In this document: piece after piece, positions 27,925-36,775 of the stretch
How the letters are laid out: every line of letters begins with the position of its first letter
Position numbering within the stretch: position 1 is the first letter of the stretch
From: Frondihabitans sp. 762G35
GTDB taxonomy: Bacteria; Actinomycetota; Actinomycetes; Actinomycetales; Microbacteriaceae
Reading direction: 5' to 3'
Length of the DNA stretch: 64,000 bases
Assembly: GCF_002074055.1 (NCBI RefSeq)
Contig: NZ_CP014619.1
Coordinates: forward strand, 2,885,002 to 2,949,001
Notes under the pieces: model-generated
Told to the model about the DNA's origin: nothing
Database searches by the model: none
Seen by the model: only the letters and a program-made list of their open reading frames with translations
Translations under genes and position numbers: made by a program

Positions 27925-27994
27925 GCTAAACCCTCGCGCTCGGCTGCCGCGGTGGTCCTAGGACCACCGCCGCGACCGAGCGCGAGGGTTTAGC
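27925..27994. terminator. 70-bp palindrome between xylB and copC
   Basis: Outer arms GCTAAACCCTCGCGCTCGG (from 27925) and CCGAGCGCGAGGGTTTAGC (to 27994) match over 19 bp. The inner GCGGTGGTCC/GGACCACCGC arms meet at a central CCTAGG. It is centred exactly between 27959 and 27960, with only a few unpaired bases at the arm junctions. It lies 39 bp after xylB and 17 bp from the convergent copC stop, so it can serve as a bidirectional terminator. Confidence 0.75.
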
Positions 27995-28010
27995 GGGGGT
28001 GGGGTGGGGG

Positions 28011-28724
28011 CTACTCCTCGCGAGCGGGAGCAGCGCCCTTCGGGCGACTGCGGACCAGCACGACGACGACCGCGACCAGGGCGAGGCCGACGATGCCGCC
28101 GCCGACGCCGAGCGCGATGCCGAGACCGCTGCCGGACGACGGCGCCGACGCCGACCCGGTCGCCTCGAGCGTCGACGTCACGGCAGGAGCCTCGGACGCC
28201 GCACCCGCCGACGCGGACGCGGACGGCACCGCCACCGGGGCCGACGACGCCGCAGGAGCCTGGTCGCCGCAGGTGGGGCGCGTCGCCGCCCCCGTCGCCA
28301 CGGGAGCGCTCTGCGGCCGGTCGTACCGGAACCGGATCGAGTTCGCCACGGTGTGGCCGTCCGCCGACACGATCTGCCACTGGACCGTGTACCGCCCGGA
28401 GTCGCCGAGCGCCACCGGCACGGAGACGTCGGTGTCGGCGATCGTCGAGCAGGCCGTCTCGAAGTGCTTTCCGGCCGCGTCCGTCACGATGACGACGTTC
28501 GACGAACCGTCGCCCGACAGGTCGAGCACCCGGTCGTCGAAGGTCAGGACGACCTTCGACAGGGCCGTCGTCTGCGTCGAGTCGGCGGCCGGAGTCGACG
28601 ACACGAGGTAGTCGTGAGCGCTCGCGCCGGTCGCGGGCAGCAGCGCGAGAGCACCGGCCAGGACCAGGAGCCCCGTGCCGACGGCGACGGATCGCAGACG
28701 CCCCGCTCGGATCGTTCTCGCCAC
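28011..28724 (-). CDS. copC: CopC-domain copper resistance protein, membrane anchored
   Basis: A 237-residue exported protein. The signal peptide ends LLPATGASA, so the mature chain starts His-Asp, and a free N-terminal histidine is the Cu(II) ligand in CopC proteins. A CopC beta-barrel of about 95 residues follows (SSTPAADSTQTTALSKVVLTF, GRYTVQWQIVSADGHTV). Then comes a long Ala/Ser linker and a C-terminal membrane anchor (LGVGGGIVGLALVAVVVVLV). Third gene of the minus-strand copper cluster, 3 bp behind ycnI. Confidence 0.9.
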   Translation of the reverse strand: MARTIRAGRLRSVAVGTGLLVLAGALALLPATGASAHDYLVSSTPAADSTQTTALSKVVLTFDDRVLDLSGDGSSNVVIVTDAAGKHFETACSTIADTDVSVPVALGDSGRYTVQWQIVSADGHTVANSIRFRYDRPQSAPVATGAATRPTCGDQAPAASSAPVAVPSASASAGAASEAPAVTSTLEATGSASAPSSGSGLGIALGVGGGIVGLALVAVVVVLVRSRPKGAAPAREE

Positions 28725-28727
28725 GCT

Positions 28728-29474
28728 CTACTCCTTCACGGCCGGGACGGCCGCCGATCGACGACCCCGAGTGTAGGCGAGGAGGGCGACGACGAGGGCG
28801 ATCGCGCCGAGCCCGAGCCCCCCGATCCCGAAGCCGAGTCCGAGAGCGGACGAGGTGCCCGAGGCTCCTGCGCTCGCATCCGTCGCGGCCGCCGCGGTCG
28901 TCGCGGAGATGCCCTGGTCGGCGTCCGCCGGAGGCGCCTCGTTGACGTAGAGGACGGGCGCAGGATGCTCGGGCTCCTCCACCGAGGCGGGCGTGGCCTC
29001 GTTCCACTTCACGACGCTGCCGTCGCTGTAGGTCTGGATCACGGGCAGCTCGACCTTGTCGACGTCGGGCACGGCTCCGGCCGAGACCGTGAACAGCTGG
29101 AACGCTCCGGGCTTGATGCCGGCGCCCTCCGAGGCAGTCCAGACGACCTTGGTCACGCCCTTGGTGATCGTGCCGTCGCTCGTGGTGACGGGCTTCGGGA
29201 GGGTCGAGGTGACGACCTCGGCCGTCCAGCCGACGAGCGGCTGGTAGGAGACCGACGTGAAGGGGTGATCGGTCGGGAAGTCGACCTCCAGCTTCACGGT
29301 CGACGCCGTCGCCGACTCGGTCGGCGCCTTGAACTGCAGCGTGGCGTAGTCGCCGGCGGGGGCGCTCTCGGGGACGACGTGGACGTGGGCGGATGCCGCC
29401 AACGGCGCGGCGAGGGCGAGGCCGACGGCGACCGGGAGGGTCGCCGCGGCGCGGACGATGGTGCTCTTCTTCAT
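28728..29474 (-). CDS. ycnI: YcnI family (DUF1775) copper-binding membrane protein
   Basis: A 248-residue exported protein. The signal peptide ends LAASA and the mature chain starts His-Val-His, the copper-binding N-terminal histidine of YcnI. The DUF1775 domain follows (VVPESAPAGDYATLQFKAPTES, TKGVTKVVWTASEGAGIKPGAFQLF), then an acidic/Ala linker and a C-terminal helix. ATG 29474 (MKKSTIVRAA) gives a normal signal peptide; ATG 29486 is an alternative. It lies between the CopD-CtaG side and copC, as in Bacillus ycnKJI-type and actinobacterial copper clusters. Confidence 0.9.
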   Translation of the reverse strand: MKKSTIVRAAATLPVAVGLALAAPLAASAHVHVVPESAPAGDYATLQFKAPTESATASTVKLEVDFPTDHPFTSVSYQPLVGWTAEVVTSTLPKPVTTSDGTITKGVTKVVWTASEGAGIKPGAFQLFTVSAGAVPDVDKVELPVIQTYSDGSVVKWNEATPASVEEPEHPAPVLYVNEAPPADADQGISATTAAAATDASAGASGTSSALGLGFGIGGLGLGAIALVVALLAYTRGRRSAAVPAVKE

Positions 29475-29567
29475 GGGGATTCTCATCTCGTCGTGGCACG
29501 CACGAAGGGCGCCCGACGCTGTCGTCGGTGCGCGCGTGGGTGCGGCCGGAAAGGGGTTGGCTCGGAG

Positions 29568-30224
29568 TCAGGCGACTCGGGGCGGCCCGCGACGGGGGCG
29601 AGAGGCGAGGAGGACGTCGGTGGGGGCTCGGAGGCCGCGGCGATCGGCCAGGGCCAGCCGCAGGAGGCGACGCCCGGGACGAAGGGCGCTCGGGAGGGCG
29701 AGCACGACGACGGCGAGGCGCACGAGCCGGGCGGACGCCAGGCGAACGAGGCTCCAGAACGACCGCTCGCCATGACGCAGGATCAGGATGGTCACCAGGG
29801 CCGCCACCGCGTGCCCGAGCCACATCCGCGAGTCGTCCATGCCCATGGAGTGCCCGCCGGAAACGGTCGCCACGTCGGGCAGCACGGAGTGCGCACCCCC
29901 GGACATGACCATGCCGAGCATGCCCACGGGTTCGGAACCGCTCGCGGCCGCCGAGGGCGTCGCGCCGAGGCTGAAGAGCACGTGGAAGACCACCTGGCTC
30001 AGGACGACCGAGACGACGAGCCGAGGGGTCGACAGCGTGCGACCCGCGAGGGCGACGCTGACCAGGACGGCGAAGGTCAGGGCGAGCGTCGTGCCGAGCA
30101 GACCGGGCGCCATGCCGCCGCCCGCCACGTGCGAGAAGGCCGCGACCACGACGGAGAGGACGGCGACGGCGAGGCCCCGGACCACGCGGACCCCGCGCGA
30201 CCGGATCGCCTCGTCGGCCCCCAT
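29568..30224 (-). CDS. Met/His-containing membrane protein of the copper cluster, function unknown
   Basis: A 218-residue protein with about five hydrophobic segments. A loop near residues 95-130 contains VGMLGMVMSGGAHSVLPDV and SGGHSMGMDDSRMWLGHAV, a density of Met and His that suggests Cu(I) handling. The C-terminal 60 residues are very arginine-rich. It starts 8 bp behind the CopD-CtaG gene stop and precedes ycnI. The family is recurrent in actinobacterial ycnI-copC loci but I know no assigned activity. Confidence 0.7.
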   Translation of the reverse strand: MGADEAIRSRGVRVVRGLAVAVLSVVVAAFSHVAGGGMAPGLLGTTLALTFAVLVSVALAGRTLSTPRLVVSVVLSQVVFHVLFSLGATPSAAASGSEPVGMLGMVMSGGAHSVLPDVATVSGGHSMGMDDSRMWLGHAVAALVTILILRHGERSFWSLVRLASARLVRLAVVVLALPSALRPGRRLLRLALADRRGLRAPTDVLLASRPRRGPPRVA

Positions 30225-30231
30225 CAGCGAC

Positions 30232-32346
30232 TCACTCCTGCGGACCGCGCTTCTCGTGCGACGCCATCGCCGTGAGCTGCTCGTTGTAGGCGCGCAGCTC
30301 CGCGTCGTCGTCGTTCTGGGCCTTGCGGTCGTAGCGCTTGGCGATGCGCTCCTCCGAGCGCACCCACTGCCGGACCACCATGAGCGCGACGAGCACCGTC
30401 GGGAACTCCCCCGCGCCCCAGGCGATCGCCCCGCCGGTGTGCTGGTCGTCGAGGAGCTGCTGGTAGTTCGTCTTGCCGAGCGCGTGCCACCAGTCGGCGG
30501 CGAGGATGTCGGTGCCCGACATGATCGCGAGGCCGAAGAAGGCGTGGAAGGCCAGGGTCGCGAGCAGGAGGATGATCCGCAGCGGGTAGGCAGGCCGCTT
30601 GGGCCCCGGGTCGACCCCGATGAGGACGAAGAAGAACACGTAGCCCGAGAGCAGGAAGTGGATCTCCATGATCAGGTGGCCCGGGTGGGTCTGGAGCGAG
30701 GCCTCGAACCAGCCCGTGTAGTAGAAGGCCACGAGGCTGCCCGAGAAGATGACGGCCGCGACGGCCGGCTTCGTGATGACGGTCGCGTACCGCGAGTGCG
30801 TGATGATCATGATCCACTCGCGAGCGCCGCGGCTGTTGTCGTGACGCTTCGGCAGGGTGCGCAGGGCGAGCAGGATGGGGGCGCCCAGCACGAGGAGCGG
30901 CGGCACGTACATCATCAGCACCATGTGCTGGATCATGTGCGTCGAGAAGTTGACGGCTCCGTAGACGCTCGGCCCGCCGCTCGTGGCGAACGCGACGCCG
31001 AAGCAGCCGACCAGCCACGGGATGGTGCGACCCCACGACCAGGCATCTCCGCGACGACGGAGCTTGGCGACGCCGACGAGGTAGAGCGCGGCCATGATCG
31101 CGGCCACGGCCAGGAAGGCCCAGTCGGGGTGGAAGCCGAAGAGGAAGCGCGGGAGCGTGATGGGCGCCGGGTACGGGAAGCCGATCAGCCCGGAGCGGGT
31201 GTCGCCCGGGGCCACCTGCGGAACCGGCGGGGCGCTCTTGGAGAGGGCGACGGACAGTCCCATGGCCACGGCCATGAAGACGACCTCGGCGACGGCGAGA
31301 CGGACGAAGGCGCGCGTCCGTGTCGGCTCGCGCACGAGGCGCGGGATCACGTGACGCCGGTGCAGGAACCCCGCGACGCCCAGCCCGATGAGGATGAGCG
31401 ACTTCGCGGTGATGAGGAGGCCGTAGGGCGTCGTGACGAGGTCGGCCGGGGAGCCGAGCCGGAGGCTCGCGTTGATGACGCCCGAGAAGGCGACGAACGC
31501 GAAGGCCCAGAGGGCCAGCGTCGAGTAGCGCGCCACGACGGTGGGGAGATGCTTGCCGACCTTGGAACGGAGCAGGACGACCGCGATCAGGCCGCCCATC
31601 CAGACCGTCACGCCGATGAGGTGCAGGGCCAGGCTGTTGACGGCGTTGACGTGCTCGTTCGAGCCGGACGCGTGCCCCGAGAGAGCGAGGGGCATCAGGG
31701 CGAAGAGGGCCAGGACCGTGGCCGTGGCGATCCAGGAGACGTTCTTCGTCGTGACGAGGATGACGAGCGAGACGAGGATCGCGCCGATCGTCACCAGCCA
31801 GGTCTGACCGATCGGGAGCTGGAATGCGACGAAGGCGAATTGCGACCGGAAGGTCGGTGAGGTGAACGGCACCTGCAGCACGTTCGCCACCGTGAACAGG
31901 AGGGTCGCGACGGCCGACAGGAGCCAGACGAGACCGGCCCAGGCCGCCCACTTCGTCGCGAACCAGACGCTGTAGCTCGCCGACAGCGGGTCTTTGCGCT
32001 GCCCCGGAAGCGCGAGCGTCGCCACGACGAGGAGGCCGATGGTTACGGCCGAGGCGCCGTCGAAGACGCCCGTCGCGAGGGGGAGGCCGTTGAGGACGAA
32101 CTGGCCCGGGTCGACGAGGAGCGTGCCCCCGATCGCGCCGGTGAAGTACATGGCGCCGAGCGCCAGCGCGAGCCCGAGGGGGATGCAGAGACCCAGCACC
32201 AGCGGAACGCCGCGGGGAAGTCGGAGGGAGCCCGTCGGGACGGTCAACGACCGGGTCTCGAACGCGAGGTCGTCGATGACGGCTCCGGCACGCTCGCCGG
32301 AAGCCGCTCGCTCCTCGGTCGCGCGCTGGTCGGTCACGGGCCCCAT
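30232..32346 (-). CDS. CopD-CtaG fusion: copper import/cytochrome oxidase assembly membrane protein
   Basis: A 704-residue polytopic membrane protein. Residues about 40-340 form a CopD-type copper transport domain (LSGHASGSNEHVNAVNSLALHLIGVTVW has the conserved histidines). Residues about 370-650 form a caa3_CtaG domain with FSTHMIQHMVLMMYVPPLLVLGAP, HFLLSGYVFFF and AFHAFFGLAIM. ATG 32346 is preceded by weak ribosome-site sequence; GTG four codons in is possible. It heads the cluster CopD-CtaG, Met-rich membrane protein, ycnI, copC. Confidence 0.9.
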   Translation of the reverse strand: MGPVTDQRATEERAASGERAGAVIDDLAFETRSLTVPTGSLRLPRGVPLVLGLCIPLGLALALGAMYFTGAIGGTLLVDPGQFVLNGLPLATGVFDGASAVTIGLLVVATLALPGQRKDPLSASYSVWFATKWAAWAGLVWLLSAVATLLFTVANVLQVPFTSPTFRSQFAFVAFQLPIGQTWLVTIGAILVSLVILVTTKNVSWIATATVLALFALMPLALSGHASGSNEHVNAVNSLALHLIGVTVWMGGLIAVVLLRSKVGKHLPTVVARYSTLALWAFAFVAFSGVINASLRLGSPADLVTTPYGLLITAKSLILIGLGVAGFLHRRHVIPRLVREPTRTRAFVRLAVAEVVFMAVAMGLSVALSKSAPPVPQVAPGDTRSGLIGFPYPAPITLPRFLFGFHPDWAFLAVAAIMAALYLVGVAKLRRRGDAWSWGRTIPWLVGCFGVAFATSGGPSVYGAVNFSTHMIQHMVLMMYVPPLLVLGAPILLALRTLPKRHDNSRGAREWIMIITHSRYATVITKPAVAAVIFSGSLVAFYYTGWFEASLQTHPGHLIMEIHFLLSGYVFFFVLIGVDPGPKRPAYPLRIILLLATLAFHAFFGLAIMSGTDILAADWWHALGKTNYQQLLDDQHTGGAIAWGAGEFPTVLVALMVVRQWVRSEERIAKRYDRKAQNDDDAELRAYNEQLTAMASHEKRGPQE

Positions 32347-32439
32347 GATACGGAAGGCGACGCGGCGGCTCCTGCGGTTGTCCACAACCCCGAGAGACCC
32401 GTTCACGCTCCGGCAACCCTCGCCGGGCATCCTGCGGCC

Positions 32440-33282
32440 GTGACCTCGCGCAAACTCCTCCTCGTCGGCATCGACGGCCTCCGCCTCGACGACGCCCTCC
32501 GCCCCGGCGTCGCACCCCGCTTCGCGTCCTTCGTCCACAACGGCACGCTGCACCCGATGACCATGGAGGTGCCGACGATCTCCGGCCCCGGCTGGTCGTC
32601 GATCCTCACCGGCTCGACGCACGCCGACCACTCCGTCGTCGACAACTCCTTCCACGGCCACACGCTCCACTGCAACGCGGACATCCTCAGCCGCGCCTTC
32701 TACGCCGACCAGTCGCGCACGACCTTCGCCGCGACCGGGTGGCCGCCGATCGCGGATCCCGCGGGCCCCGGACCGATCGTCTCGACCCGCCTCGACCAGC
32801 AGCGCGCCGGCCGCCACCGCCTCGTCGTCCGCGACGGCGAGACCTACGGCTATCGGTGGGCGGACGGCGAGATCGCCGCGTTCTCGAGGCTCGCGCTCCG
32901 CGAGGCGGGCCCGGACGCGTCGTTCGTGTACCTGGGCGAGGTCGACGAGGCGGGACACCTCCACGGGGGCGCGTCGCGCGAGTACGAGGAGGCCATCGCG
33001 CGGGTCGACGCGCACCTGGGCATCCTGCTCGATGCCGTCGGAGCGCGCGCGTCGCTCCACGACGAGGACTGGCTCGTCGGCATCACGACCGACCACGGGC
33101 ACCTCGACGAGGGCGGCCACGGCGGTGGAGACGCGGTGCTGACGCGATCGTTCCTGGCGCTCTCCCGCTTCGGCGGTGCGCAGGAGGCGCAGCGATCGGG
33201 CCCGCAGGAGCCGCCGGCCCCGGCTCCGCGCGAGATCCGCCCCGACGAGGTGGCCGGCCTCCTCCTGGCGCACCTCGGCTGA
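32440..33282 (+). CDS. Alkaline phosphatase superfamily phosphodiesterase/nucleotide pyrophosphatase-like
   Basis: A 280-residue protein with the type I phosphodiesterase fold. It has LLLVGIDGLRLDDAL (first metal Asp), TISGPGWSSILTGSTHADH (catalytic Ser/Thr nucleophile region), YLGEVDEAGHLHGG (metal Asp/His) and TTDHGHLDEGGHGG (metal Asp/His-His). It has no signal peptide and is short for the family, so the substrate may be a small cytoplasmic phosphodiester. GTG 32440 is the start. Confidence 0.82.
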   Translation: MTSRKLLLVGIDGLRLDDALRPGVAPRFASFVHNGTLHPMTMEVPTISGPGWSSILTGSTHADHSVVDNSFHGHTLHCNADILSRAFYADQSRTTFAATGWPPIADPAGPGPIVSTRLDQQRAGRHRLVVRDGETYGYRWADGEIAAFSRLALREAGPDASFVYLGEVDEAGHLHGGASREYEEAIARVDAHLGILLDAVGARASLHDEDWLVGITTDHGHLDEGGHGGGDAVLTRSFLALSRFGGAQEAQRSGPQEPPAPAPREIRPDEVAGLLLAHLG

Positions 33283-33361
33283 GTGCCGCGCCGCGATTCT
33301 CAGCGGTTTCTGGGAGCGCCGTCGGGACCGTGAGGATCCCGTCGCGAAAGGAGTCGGCCGT

Positions 33362-35377
33362 TTGACCAGCCCGGGTGAGCTTCTCGTCGACGCCGATCGA
33401 CGCCGCGAGCCCACCCGTCCCCTCGGGTCGACGCCGCACTTCGAGCGGGTCTCACGCCGGACCGCGCTGTCCGTCCTGACCGGCATCCTCATCCTCTTCG
33501 GAGCCCTCGCCTCCTGGAACGCCGCGACGACCGGCTACTCCGACTACTACGCGACGGCCGCGAGGAGCATGTCGTCGAACTGGCGGGCCTTCGCCTTCGG
33601 CGCCTTCGACCCGAACTCCACGATCACCCTCGACAAGCTGTCGGGCTTCCTCGTGCCGCAGGCTCTCGCGGCCCGCGTCTTCGGCTTCCACGCCTGGAGC
33701 CTGGCGCTCCCGCAGGTCGTCTTCGGCCTGGTGACGATCGCCGTCACGTACGCCATCGTCACGCGCCTGCTCGGCCGGTTCGGCGGCCTCGTCGCCGCTC
33801 TCGTGACCGCCGTCCTGCCGGTCAGCGTCACGACGTTCTCGCACCCGATGGAGGACGCCATGCTGACGGCCTTCGTCACGCTGGCCGTCTGGGCCTGGCT
33901 CCGGGCCCTCGACACCGGCCTGCGCCGCTACCTCCTCCTGGCCGCGCTGTTCGTCGGGATCGCGTTCCAGGCGAAGATGATGCAGGCCTGGCTCGTGGTG
34001 CCCGTCCTCGTCGGTCTCCTCCTCTGGCAGCACCGTCGGCGGCTTCGTCTCGGCGTCGCGAACGTCGCCCTGGCCATCGGCACGATCGCGGTGACCTCGC
34101 TGGCGTGGGCCGCGACGATCCAGCTGATCCCCGCCGCCGACCGGCCGTACATCGACGGCACGACCGACGACAGCCCGCTCACCATGGTGCTCGGCTACAA
34201 CGGGCTCGACCGGTTCGTCGGCGGCGCCTACCCCGGGGCCCTCGGCGCCGGGGCGTCGCTGCCCGGATACGGCAACGTCGGCCTCGTCCCCCCGGGCTGG
34301 GCCCACCTCCCGGTCAAACTCCTCCTGCCGGTCTACGCGACGCAGGTGGGTTGGCTCTATCCCCTGGCCGCCGCGGGGATCGTGCTCGGGGTGGTCGCGC
34401 TGCGTCGTCGCCCCGAGTGGGTGCTGCGCGGCGGCTCCCTGCCCGGCCTCGCGCGCGCGACGGCGCTCGGGACGGGGCTCCTGCTGGTCCTCGGAGTCGT
34501 GCTCGGACTCATGGCGCTGCCGCACACGGCCTACCTCGAGGCGCTCGTCCTCCCCCTGAGCATCCTCTGCGCCGTCGGGGCGATCCTCCTGGGCAGGCTC
34601 GCCGCAGGATCCGTCGGCCGGCGGCGCCTGGCCGTCCCGATCGTCCTCACCGTCCAGACCACCTGGTCGCTCGTGCTCCTCGGCCACTACCCCGCCCTCG
34701 CCGGCCCGCTCCTCGTCCCGGTCGCCGTCGCGGGCTACGGCGCCGCCCTGTGGTTCCGAGCGGCAGGCAGGATGCCCGTGGCCGACTCCCTCCGGATCGC
34801 CGTCGCCGCGGTGGCCGCCGTCGCCTGCCTGACCGGCCCCGCGCTCTGGTCGCTGTCGACGCTCGACCCCGGCTACGCCGGCTCCGCCGACGACGCCTAC
34901 GCGGGCCCGCCCGTCGCCGGCGTGCAGGCGCTCATCACGGCCCACGAGCAGACCCGCGGGATCGGGCTCGACTCCGACGCGGTGGCACCCGCGACGGCCG
35001 CCCGCGAGCGCGCGATGTACGCCTTCGCTCTCCGCGAGGCACCCGGATCCCGCTTCGCCCTGGCGACCGACTCGTGGCGGAGCGCCGGTCCGCTGCTCGC
35101 CGACGGAGCCCGGCGCATCCTGCCCATCGGAGGGTTCACGGGCAGGGTCGGCAGCCCCGACGTCGCCGAGCTGCGCCGCCTCGTCGATTCGGGGCAGCTC
35201 CGCTTCGTCCTGCTCACCCGGAACACGGCCGCGGTCGAGCCCGTCGGCCCCGCCGAGCGCCGGCTGGACGACTGGGTGACCGGGCGATGCGCCCTGGTGC
35301 CGGCGTACGACCACGAGACCGCGCCGCGACTCCCGGGCGTGGTCACGGCCGACGAGCTCTACCGGTGCGCGCGGTGA
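33362..35377 (+). CDS. ArnT/PMT-like glycosyltransferase (GT39 superfamily), polytopic
   Basis: A 671-residue membrane protein with about 11 helices in the N-terminal 520 residues and a C-terminal outside domain. The first periplasmic loop has YSDYYATAARSMSSNWRAFAFGAFDPNSTITLDKL, the pattern of actinobacterial mannosyltransferase/ArnT-like enzymes where an early acidic residue is catalytic. It likely moves a sugar from a polyprenyl phosphate donor to a cell-envelope acceptor. TTG 33362 is chosen because of AAAGGAG (33347-33353) 8 nt upstream; no ATG or GTG fits the membrane topology better. Confidence 0.85.
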   Translation: MTSPGELLVDADRRREPTRPLGSTPHFERVSRRTALSVLTGILILFGALASWNAATTGYSDYYATAARSMSSNWRAFAFGAFDPNSTITLDKLSGFLVPQALAARVFGFHAWSLALPQVVFGLVTIAVTYAIVTRLLGRFGGLVAALVTAVLPVSVTTFSHPMEDAMLTAFVTLAVWAWLRALDTGLRRYLLLAALFVGIAFQAKMMQAWLVVPVLVGLLLWQHRRRLRLGVANVALAIGTIAVTSLAWAATIQLIPAADRPYIDGTTDDSPLTMVLGYNGLDRFVGGAYPGALGAGASLPGYGNVGLVPPGWAHLPVKLLLPVYATQVGWLYPLAAAGIVLGVVALRRRPEWVLRGGSLPGLARATALGTGLLLVLGVVLGLMALPHTAYLEALVLPLSILCAVGAILLGRLAAGSVGRRRLAVPIVLTVQTTWSLVLLGHYPALAGPLLVPVAVAGYGAALWFRAAGRMPVADSLRIAVAAVAAVACLTGPALWSLSTLDPGYAGSADDAYAGPPVAGVQALITAHEQTRGIGLDSDAVAPATAARERAMYAFALREAPGSRFALATDSWRSAGPLLADGARRILPIGGFTGRVGSPDVAELRRLVDSGQLRFVLLTRNTAAVEPVGPAERRLDDWVTGRCALVPAYDHETAPRLPGVVTADELYRCAR

Positions 35378-35455
35378 CCCGAACGAGCCCGACCGCCCGC
35401 ACTACGCTCGCGACAGCGGGCGAGAGGGTCCCGCCCCATTCGAAGGAGCACCGCC

Positions 35456-35944
35456 GTGCCTGACCCGTTCACCGTCTCCCGCCACCACCTACCGCACCTG
35501 ACGCCCCGCAAGCTCCTCGCCCTGGCCCGCCGGGAGGAGCTGCACCCCGTCGTCCTGGCCGAGGCGGAGCACCGGGCCGCGAGCGTGCAGCTGCGCGTCG
35601 CGGACGCCATCACCGCATTCGCCGGATCGATGAGATTCGTGTACCTTCACGTGCTGCTGTTCGTCGTGTGGATGCTCGTGTTCGAGAGGACCCCCTGGCC
35701 CACTCTGACGCTGATCGTGTCGCTGGAGGCGATTTTCCTCTCCACCTTCGTCATGATCGGGCAGAATCGTCAGGCCGCCTTCCAGCAGGCCAAAGCGGAC
35801 CGCGACTACACCTCCTCCGAGAAACTCCTCGAGGAGAACACCGACCTCACCCGCGTCATCCACGAGCTGTCGCAGCAGATCCACGAGATGGTCAAAGCCG
35901 AGGTCCAGGCGCAGGCTGCAGCGAAGACCGTGAAGGAGCCCTGA
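35456..35944 (+). CDS. DUF1003 small membrane protein
   Basis: A 162-residue protein with two membrane helices (FVYLHVLLFVVWMLVF and LTLIVSLEAIFLSTFVMIG) and the DUF1003 signature FAGSMRFVYLHV...WMLVFE...SLEAIFLSTFVMIGQNRQ. A C-terminal amphipathic region is predicted to be coiled (EENTDLTRVIHELSQQIHEM). The function of the family is unknown. GTG 35456 follows GAAGGAGC. Confidence 0.88.
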   Translation: MPDPFTVSRHHLPHLTPRKLLALARREELHPVVLAEAEHRAASVQLRVADAITAFAGSMRFVYLHVLLFVVWMLVFERTPWPTLTLIVSLEAIFLSTFVMIGQNRQAAFQQAKADRDYTSSEKLLEENTDLTRVIHELSQQIHEMVKAEVQAQAAAKTVKEP

Positions 35945-36016
35945 GCGACGCGATCCACGTCGATCCGGCCCGGGGCTCCGAACACCTCCCAGAACGAATC
36001 CGAAACGGAGTCCCAC

Positions 36017-36775
36017 GTGAACCACCCCAGCGCCCCCGGCGCTTTCACGGTCATGAGCTACAACCTCTGGAAGAACCACGCCGTGAGCGAGCTCTCCCGC
36101 CTGGAGAGCGACCACCCGATCGACTTCCTCTGCCTGCAGGAGGCCCACACGAAGACTCTGCCCGAGACGCTCGGCGATCTGCGCCTCGCCGCGTCGACCG
36201 GCAACGACCGTCTCGGCCTCGCGGTCTACGCCCGGGCCGACCGGTTCCGCGTCGAGGAGACGAGGTCGTTCACGCTCGACCGATCGGTGCACGACATCGT
36301 CCTCGCCCCGACCCCGGAGCGCCTCGTGGGCGCGCGCCTCGTCGACGAGACGACCGGCGAGCGACTCGTCGTGGCGTCGTTCCACGCCGCGCCGCTGAGC
36401 GCCCTCAACCTGGTCCGCCGCCGGCAGATCCACGCGGCGCACGGGCTCCTGCGGTCCCTCGCCGGCGACGCCCCCGTCGTCATGATCGGCGACTTCAACT
36501 ACCCGTTCTTCACCGAGAGCCTCCGCAGGCGACTCGCCGCGACGGACTTCGCCCTCACGCGCGGCACCGCCAAGACGTACCGGAAGTTCCCGATGTACCG
36601 CGGGACCTTCGACCTCGTGACCGCGGCCGGCTTCGACGTCTCGCCGATCACGACGCTGCCGCAGGGCCTCTCGGACCACTTCCCGATCCTCGCGACCGCC
36701 ACGCCCACCGGCGGCGACGCGCGGGCGGACCTGCGCGTCTCCGCCGCCGGACGGGTCAGTCGCCCTTCACGTTGA
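36017..36775 (+). CDS. Endonuclease/exonuclease/phosphatase-family protein
   Basis: A 252-residue EEP-fold hydrolase. Motifs: VMSYNLWKNH (Asn metal site), DFLCLQEAH (metal Glu), VVASFHAAPLS (His), VVMIGDFNYP (Asp/Asn), and a final SDHFPILA (Asp/His). The substrate could be nucleic acid or a phospholipid/inositol phosphate. There is no signal peptide. Its last 20 bp overlap the end of the convergent rtcB gene, so an RNA-related role is conceivable but unproven. Confidence 0.85.
   Translation: MNHPSAPGAFTVMSYNLWKNHAVSELSRLESDHPIDFLCLQEAHTKTLPETLGDLRLAASTGNDRLGLAVYARADRFRVEETRSFTLDRSVHDIVLAPTPERLVGARLVDETTGERLVVASFHAAPLSALNLVRRRQIHAAHGLLRSLAGDAPVVMIGDFNYPFFTESLRRRLAATDFALTRGTAKTYRKFPMYRGTFDLVTAAGFDVSPITTLPQGLSDHFPILATATPTGGDARADLRVSAAGRVSRPSR

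Noticed and set aside
29393-31860. Long plus-strand frames opposite the copper cluster
   Set aside because: They are antisense to membrane proteins with clear helices and conserved His/Met residues, and their own translations lack any domain.
32378-32386. TTGTCCACA, a match to the actinobacterial DnaA box
   Set aside because: It is single and lies between ordinary genes with no AT-rich region, dnaA or dnaN; a replication origin is not supported.
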